This document shows, piece by piece, positions 58,370-64,000 of a DNA stretch of 64,000 nt; positions within the stretch are counted from its first letter, which is position 1; the number at the start of each line of letters is the position of its first letter. Source of the DNA: Artocarpus heterophyllus (lineage: Eukaryota > Streptophyta > Magnoliopsida > Rosales > Moraceae); contig CM046330.1 in the NCBI GenBank assembly GCA_025403435.1, positions 21,598,239 to 21,662,238 of the forward strand, given 5' to 3'. The position numbers and the translations under genes were made by a program. The notes beneath the pieces were generated by a model, which did no database searches, was not told where the DNA came from, and worked only from the letters and a program-made list of their open reading frames with translations.

Positions 58370-59657
58370 TGACGACTTGCCTTTTCGGGTAGTCACTTAA
58401 CTTTCTTAAACATCATTACTTAAACATTAATTTTACTTAGTAAGAAATTACTGAATTTTTTTTTTTAACATCCATTAAAACGTTCTTAAAAGTTGTTGCG
58501 ACTACTGTTGCAACTTAGGTTGAGACATTGCTCAACACTTGACTTTAAAACCATTTCAAATCATTTCTTAAAACTTTGATTTTTTTAAAACTTTGAAAAC
58601 ACTATATCATATAGTAGAAACACATTTTCTTTGAGCAGTGAAAACATACTGTAGTGGCATCCATGCCCAAATTTTCACCTCTGTCCTCCATAGCACCAAG
58701 CTTTTCAAACAAGTCCTACTGGTCACCCTAGGGCTACCTACAGCATGAAGGAACTTTTGATGAGCTTTTCACTCAGTAAGTTCAAATATAAACTAACAAA
58801 TCTTTTTAACATGCTTTAAAAGCTTTTCTCATAAAAACCTTTTTTCTTATAATGTTTTTCATAAATGTTTTTTGAACATTTTTCTTAAAACGTCCTTCAT
58901 TAACCTTTTCTTGTAAACATAAAAATGTTTTTCATAAACATTTAACGTAAAACATTTCTCAAAATGTTTTTCATAAACATAACACATAAACATTTTATTA
59001 CAAGGAATATAAGCAAAATCAAAATGCAGGTTTCCATGTATGCTCAATTATGAACTTTCAATTATGAGCATCTTATGATCATTTACTTTAACTTTTTTAT
59101 CTTTATTCCTTAACTTTCCTTATCTTATAAACTTTAGTATTCGTATCAACTGTTGGAAAAGTAGTACGCAATGAAATTTTAAAAATTTTAATATTAGAGT
59201 ATTTTTTAAAACACAAGTTTGACACACTATATGCATAAGTTAACTAGATCTTACTAACCTCGTTTGCTGAAAAGCTTCCGCAATCTATCAAGAGAAAGGC
59301 ATTCCAAAAGAGCCTCAACCTATTGGTCTTTTTTGCTATTCTTTATCCAAGATTGGAATGCGTGTGGGTGCACATTGTACAGCTTTTCCCTGGTGTCTCT
59401 CCTTCCAACCAATTGAGGAAACCGAGGACTAAGGTTCATGATTTATGAACAATAGCTCTCAGGGAGTTTCAGAGACTCACAGTATAGAGTGTTCACTCTT
59501 AATTCCTCAATTGATTCAAATAACATTGAGTCTCACTCCCCTATTTATAGAATTCATGCCCAGGTTGGTCCTTATTAGATAAGGCTTCAAAAATTCAAAT
59601 TAGGATCAATTATCTGATAAAATCATGTCTAAAAATACGTGATCAAAAATCGTTCAA

Positions 59658-59735
59658 TTGGTAGGCCAAACTTATAGATCGGCCTACCGAACTTAGCCAC
59701 TGACAGACCAAACTAGAAGATTGGCATGCCGAACT
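59658..59735. repeat. Palindrome cluster in minus-strand copia LTR
   Basis: There are four units: ATTGGTAGGCCAAAC, ATCGGCCTACCGAAC, CTGACAGACCAAAC and ATTGGCATGCCGAAC. Confidence 0.82.
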
Positions 59736-59880
59736 AACGATAAATGATCCCTGCGAATCTTTGTTTCCCACTCGAGATTCTTGGGATAGAGCCTCAGTTT
59801 TAATTCAAATAACCCAGTAGAGAAGTTATCTGATTAAAACAGTCATATGTAGATAATCTTTAAGAAGATAATTATTCCTG

Positions 59881-60038
59881 ATAATTCAACAAGTTTATCT
59901 TGAATTAATTTACTTGAAATTAATTCAACCGATAAACAAACATGAATTGTCTAATCCCGATAATTCAACAAGTTTATCTTGAATTAATTTTTCATAAAAT
60001 TAATTCAACCGATAAACAGACATGAATTATCTGATCCT
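59881..60038. repeat. 79-bp tandem duplication in copia LTR
   Basis: ATAATTCAACAAGTTTATC...GATAAACAAACATGAATTG is followed by a second copy at 59960 with a few substitutions. Confidence 0.9.
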
Positions 60039-61259
60039 TTCAAATTTCAGCCGATCTGATAATTTGTCTTAAGTCACTAATTTATTGGAAAAGCACGTCA
60101 TATCATTACAGGATTTATTATAAGCTAGCAAAGGGGACCTAACATACCTATATAGTTCAAGCTCCTGATAATTATGAAACCAAATATTCCAAATATACAT
60201 TTCATAATTATCAACTCTAACGTTACTCTACTAAAAGCTTAGAGCTACACTCTAGAACTATATAGAATTATGAAGTCTGAATAGCTAGGTCTCTATGACA
60301 TATCATAATGTATTGTATTCCCATAGGATTATCCATAATCGGCTTAAGGATAAATTTTGTCTTACCTTTCTGATTACTTTTCTCTTATGTTCTATTATCT
60401 CACCATCGGAAAACCTACCATCCAAAGCCATGTATACCATTTAGTTACACCATTGTATTCAAATGGTTGAGCGTTTCACTTTTTCAATCATAGGATAACA
60501 CATATAGAGGATATCAACGACTCCTAAAGATGAACTATTGATTCTATATCTATGAATAACAAGTCTATGCTATCAAGAGTCATGTCTGCAACGTACTAGC
60601 ATGCGTACCAACATAAATTGTGGATGTCACCTTTGGTACATCAAAAGATATAAGTCAAGATAACGAGCCCAATATTCATCTCAGGATTAAGATACAACAT
60701 ATATGATTGTCCAAAGTGAATTGATTTGCCGAGACAGAATTATTAATCCAAATCAATTACACTTTTATGTCCCGATCTAATACATCGTCACCTATGACAA
60801 TACATCAATATTTCTATTTATGGAGTCTACCTCTGATGGCCAAGACAAACCATCTCCCATTAGAGATATGACAATATAACAGTCTTTGCATGAATAAAGC
60901 ACCCAACTTTATTGCCTAGATTGCGGACCTTATGATTTAGACCATCACCCTTAGAATCATGTCTTCCGCATAATCTAGCCATCATATGCTTGATTCTAAA
61001 GGCTTAGATCGACAGTCTTAAGCTTTTGTTTGCTTATAATACATCCAACAAATATGAACGTAAAAAGGACAACAATTTAGTATGTGAATAATAAATAAAC
61101 TCTTTATTGATAAAAATGTCTCCAAAAACATCTTATATTTTTTTACTCCTTAGGGCATACATGTCTAATACTAACATCATTAACCATGAGATCATAAAAA
61201 TGATACTTCCCTTGTGGAAGACTTGAGACCATCGAACACCGATGTCATAACTTTGACTT

Positions 61260-61330
61260 TACTTGTGTACCTCACATCAAGGAGGTTATAACTTTAGCTT
61301 TACTTGTGTACCTCATATCAAAAAGGTTGG
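61260..61330. repeat. Short direct duplication in LTR
   Basis: TTACTTGTGTACCTCACATCAAGGAGGTT recurs as TTACTTGTGTACCTCATATCAAAAAGGTT about 41 bp later. Confidence 0.8.
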
Positions 61331-61444
61331 TACGACACTTCCTTTTTATCTTTCTTTTACCTTCTTTTTAACTTTAGTGAGCATATCAAATGCTATTACA
61401 TCATATGCAAACACATTTGCAAATCATAACTTGTACTCTTTAAT

Positions 61445-61645
61445 AGATTGTGCATTTCACATGCAAACATACTTTAAGAATAATAATTGCAAATACATTA
61501 CAAACCTTTACTTGATCTTTTAAACTTTATGCATATTAAATGCAAATATGCTTTAGACATAATAATTACAAGTACATTGCAAATCTTGATTTAAACTTTA
61601 AAACCTTTTGCATAACAAATGCAAACATACTTGAAAAACAACTTG
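61445..61645. repeat. Tandem repeat, about 80-bp unit
   Basis: The unit ATGCAAACATACTTTAAGAATAATAATTGCAAATACATT...CTTTA recurs about two and a half times with scattered changes. Confidence 0.7.
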
Positions 61646-61910
61646 CATAGCGATTGTAAACATATATATAAGCATTTTGAAAATCATTTACTTCATGTTA
61701 TACGTGAGGTTTAAACTTACCTGTCTATAGCTCTAATGTTCCCGCCTTATTCCTTTTCCTTTCATTAGTCGGCTTTCATGTCCTGATCAAATGACACCCG
61801 ACTTGTTAACTAACTTTTTTATTATCAATTGATAACATAACTTAAACATTAAACATTATTCATTTTTACATAACATGTATACTATCGGTTTATTTTCTTT
61901 TACTTGGCTT

Positions 61911-62056
61911 TGTAACCTACTAGGGTTACCTTTCCCTTTACTTAACTCTGTAACCCATCGGGTTATCACTCTTTTTACTTGACTCTATAACTCATCAGGT
62001 TACCTTTTTCTCACTTAACTTTGTAAACCACCAGGTTATCTTTCTTTTACTTGAAC
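61911..62056. repeat. Four-copy tandem repeat (38, 37, 36, 35 bp)
   Basis: Each unit opens TGTAACCYAYYRGGTTA, itself an inverted repeat (AACC...GGTT), then a CT-rich tail ending ACTTAACTC. The four copies follow without gaps and shorten by one base each. Confidence 0.9.
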
Positions 62057-64000
62057 ATCCCTTGTTAAATTTCCCGTCTCATGTGATAGTTTCGTTACTT
62101 AACATATTACGGAACATTTTTTGTCTAAGAACATTTTGCTAACTCGGAGTGTTCGACTTCGTTTTAGCTATTTTCTTAAAAATGACGATTTTATTCTTAT
62201 TGGATTTTTCGTCAACTTTGTAACTTGTTAAACTTTTTGCTTAACTTTTCCTCTCATTTCTTACATGTTATGAAAAAATTCCCATTAAGGGGTGTTTTCT
62301 GACATCGGGCGTTTCAGCTTTGTGTTTGGCCGTTTCACAAAATGACCATTTTGTCCTTGACGGGTCTTTAAAAACTTTCAGAACCTGGTTTTAAAACATC
62401 ATACATTTCTTTAATTCTCATAACATTACGGAAAACAAAAACAATGGTCTTCCTTTTAATTAAATCTGTTTTGTCAAAACTTTATAATTTTGACCCGTAA
62501 TCCAAAAATTGTGACATTTTTGCCGTTGACGTTATTCTTCCATTCATTCTTTGACTAAACTTAAATCCTTTAAAACTTAGAATCTATGATTACTCACTAC
62601 CTATAGCAGTGCAGGACCCAACGTTCCTTGGTGAAAACCCAGTTTCACAAAATTTTACGGTTTTGGTAGGAAACACAAAAATCCTTACATTTTTGCCCCC
62701 AGAACAAAAAACAACCATTTTATACCAAAACATTCAGTTTTTCACAAGGAATAAAACTTATAAAAGCTCCTTGGTCAAATTCTAAACATTTTATAATGTG
62801 TCCATTTCATGAAATTTTGTGCTCAAAATTTCTTAAAATTCATAACTCCTCAATCGAGTAGAATTTTAACAAACTGTTCATGTTCTCTTAAGAGTTTTGA
62901 TGAGTTCTACAACTTCATGTTTTAAATTTCTTGAAATTCTAACATTAAGGTGGACTTTTTGGCTGATTTTTAAATCTACTGAACTTTTACAAATCTTTAC
63001 AATTTACTATTTTGGCAGATTTTAGACCTTACTTAGAACATAATTTTGGCCTCTACGGCCCTCAAAACCCCATTCCTTTGAAACTGGTTAAACTTTGTTT
63101 AAAATACAACGTTTAACCATTTTCTACTTTTAAATACCAACACCCCTACTTTCTTTCTTTCGTCATCATCACCATCAATATAAAACATAAAACAATCATG
63201 CCATACTACCCATCTTACATGCCCTAGCCCAAAACATTTCATCAAATACTTAGTATGCGTAATAAAACATAATCTTTAGCTTAATTAAAAAGACTAGGAT
63301 TTTACCTAATCCATGCAAAGTGCTTGTCCATTCTTTTAATCACTTGAAACCCTTCAAAGTTTCCTTGACATCAAGTCATAATACAACCCATGAAAATCCC
63401 ATCCAAATCATAAACAAAAGCCCTAAAGCTCAATAGGAAAAGCTAGAGTTTTTTACCTTGAAAACTTTTCAATTTTCATCTCCTTCACTTGTTCTTACTT
63501 TCCTATATGATTTGGAGGCTTGACATTCATCAAAATTTTGAGAGAGAATTGCCTGAGGGAGGGGCGGTTTTTGGAAGAAGAAAGTGAACATTTTTGGTTC
63601 AATTTTTTTTTTTTTGGTTCTTATAACATGAACCAAATGATGACTACAACTCGATATTTTTACCAAATTTGATGACTTTGCATGCTTAGGCACCACTAAG
63701 CATCATTTGGTGATTAAAAGTTGGGGCAACTTGGCAAGATTTGATTTGGCCACTTCAAGGGGCTTGGTGGCAATTTCTCATCCATTTGGGTGTCCCATGG
63801 TGGGTCTCATAATTTTTTGCATAGTTTAAATTTATACTGAAAGTATTTTTCTTATACCACCAGTACATTCTCTATATTGTTACGAGCTTACATAACATTC
63901 TTTACTCATTCATGTCCTCCAAGCAGTACTATTCCTATAGTGCTTTAACCTTAAACAATCCAATTTTTGTACTGCTTAACCTTAAAAAGTCTAATTTCTA

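Larger units (their letters stand above)
59151..61050 (-). mobile_element. Solo copia-type LTR, minus orientation
   Basis: The plus strand starts TGTTGGAAAAG and ends ACATCCAACA, an inverted TGTTGG/CCAACA pair. A minus-strand TATA box CTATAAATAGGGG (about 59541-59553) gives the orientation. Flanks TCAAC and AATAT do not match, so the target duplication has eroded or the LTR arose by recombination between elements. It carries a palindrome cluster and an internal 79-bp duplication. Confidence 0.75.
58370..64000 (-). mobile_element. 5' LTR of minus-strand gypsy-type element (runs off window)
   Basis: It spans from the primer-binding site side at 58370 to beyond the window end. 62585-64000 matches the LTR at 55434-57000. 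It contains a TTACTGAGTGAAAAGCTCA motif (58760-58779), several tandem arrays (61260-61320, 61445-61645, 61911-62056) and the solo copia LTR 59151-61050. There is no coding potential. Confidence 0.6.

Overview
The window looks like transposon-dense, AT-rich intergenic DNA of a flowering plant. The evidence is nested Ty3/gypsy and Ty1/copia elements with decayed coding regions, LTRs beginning TGTAACACCC or TGTTGG, primer-binding sites of the TGGTATCAGAG type, GGGTGTTTGG MITEs, and one small intron-containing plant gene. The species cannot be told from the sequence. Nothing bacterial or organellar was seen.

Layout. 1-1499: part of a minus-strand gypsy-type LTR. 1500-7142: the 3' end of a plus-strand gypsy element (internal stub, polypurine tract, 3' LTR 4452-7142), broken by a solo LTR (2178-4328, TSD GTTAG). 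7143-13821: mostly unrecognised DNA with short tandem arrays, a fold-back element, a possible gene relic (8104-8352) and a reticulon-like N-terminal fragment (10484-10669). 13822-15889: a second solo LTR of the same family, inverted (TSD GAGAG), about 120 bp beyond the stop codon of the only convincing host gene (16013-16964, minus, three exons, a MITE in intron 1). 18223-20717: a third, diverged LTR.

20931-37483: a decayed copia element lacking its 5' LTR, split near the end of its RNase H by a complete 11-kb chromodomain gypsy element (24814-35890, TSD AAGTC). 40184-51793: a non-autonomous hAT-like transposon (8-bp TSD ACTTATAA) that received a 10.7-kb minus-strand Tat-type gypsy element (40665-51342, TSD TTCCT). 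The Tat element has dual RNase H and an extra antisense ORF. 52442-54068: solo copia LTR. 54069-64000: LTRs and an internal remnant of a gypsy-type element on the minus strand, carrying another solo copia LTR (59151-61050).

All pol genes are broken by stops, most of which a single C-to-T or G-to-A change would explain in the chromodomain element. No element here can be autonomous. The most unusual signal is a degenerate 12-bp palindrome, TCGGC(C/A)(T/G)GCCGA. It occurs in clusters inside LTRs of at least five families, both gypsy and copia, and its copy number and arrangement differ between the two LTRs of a single element.
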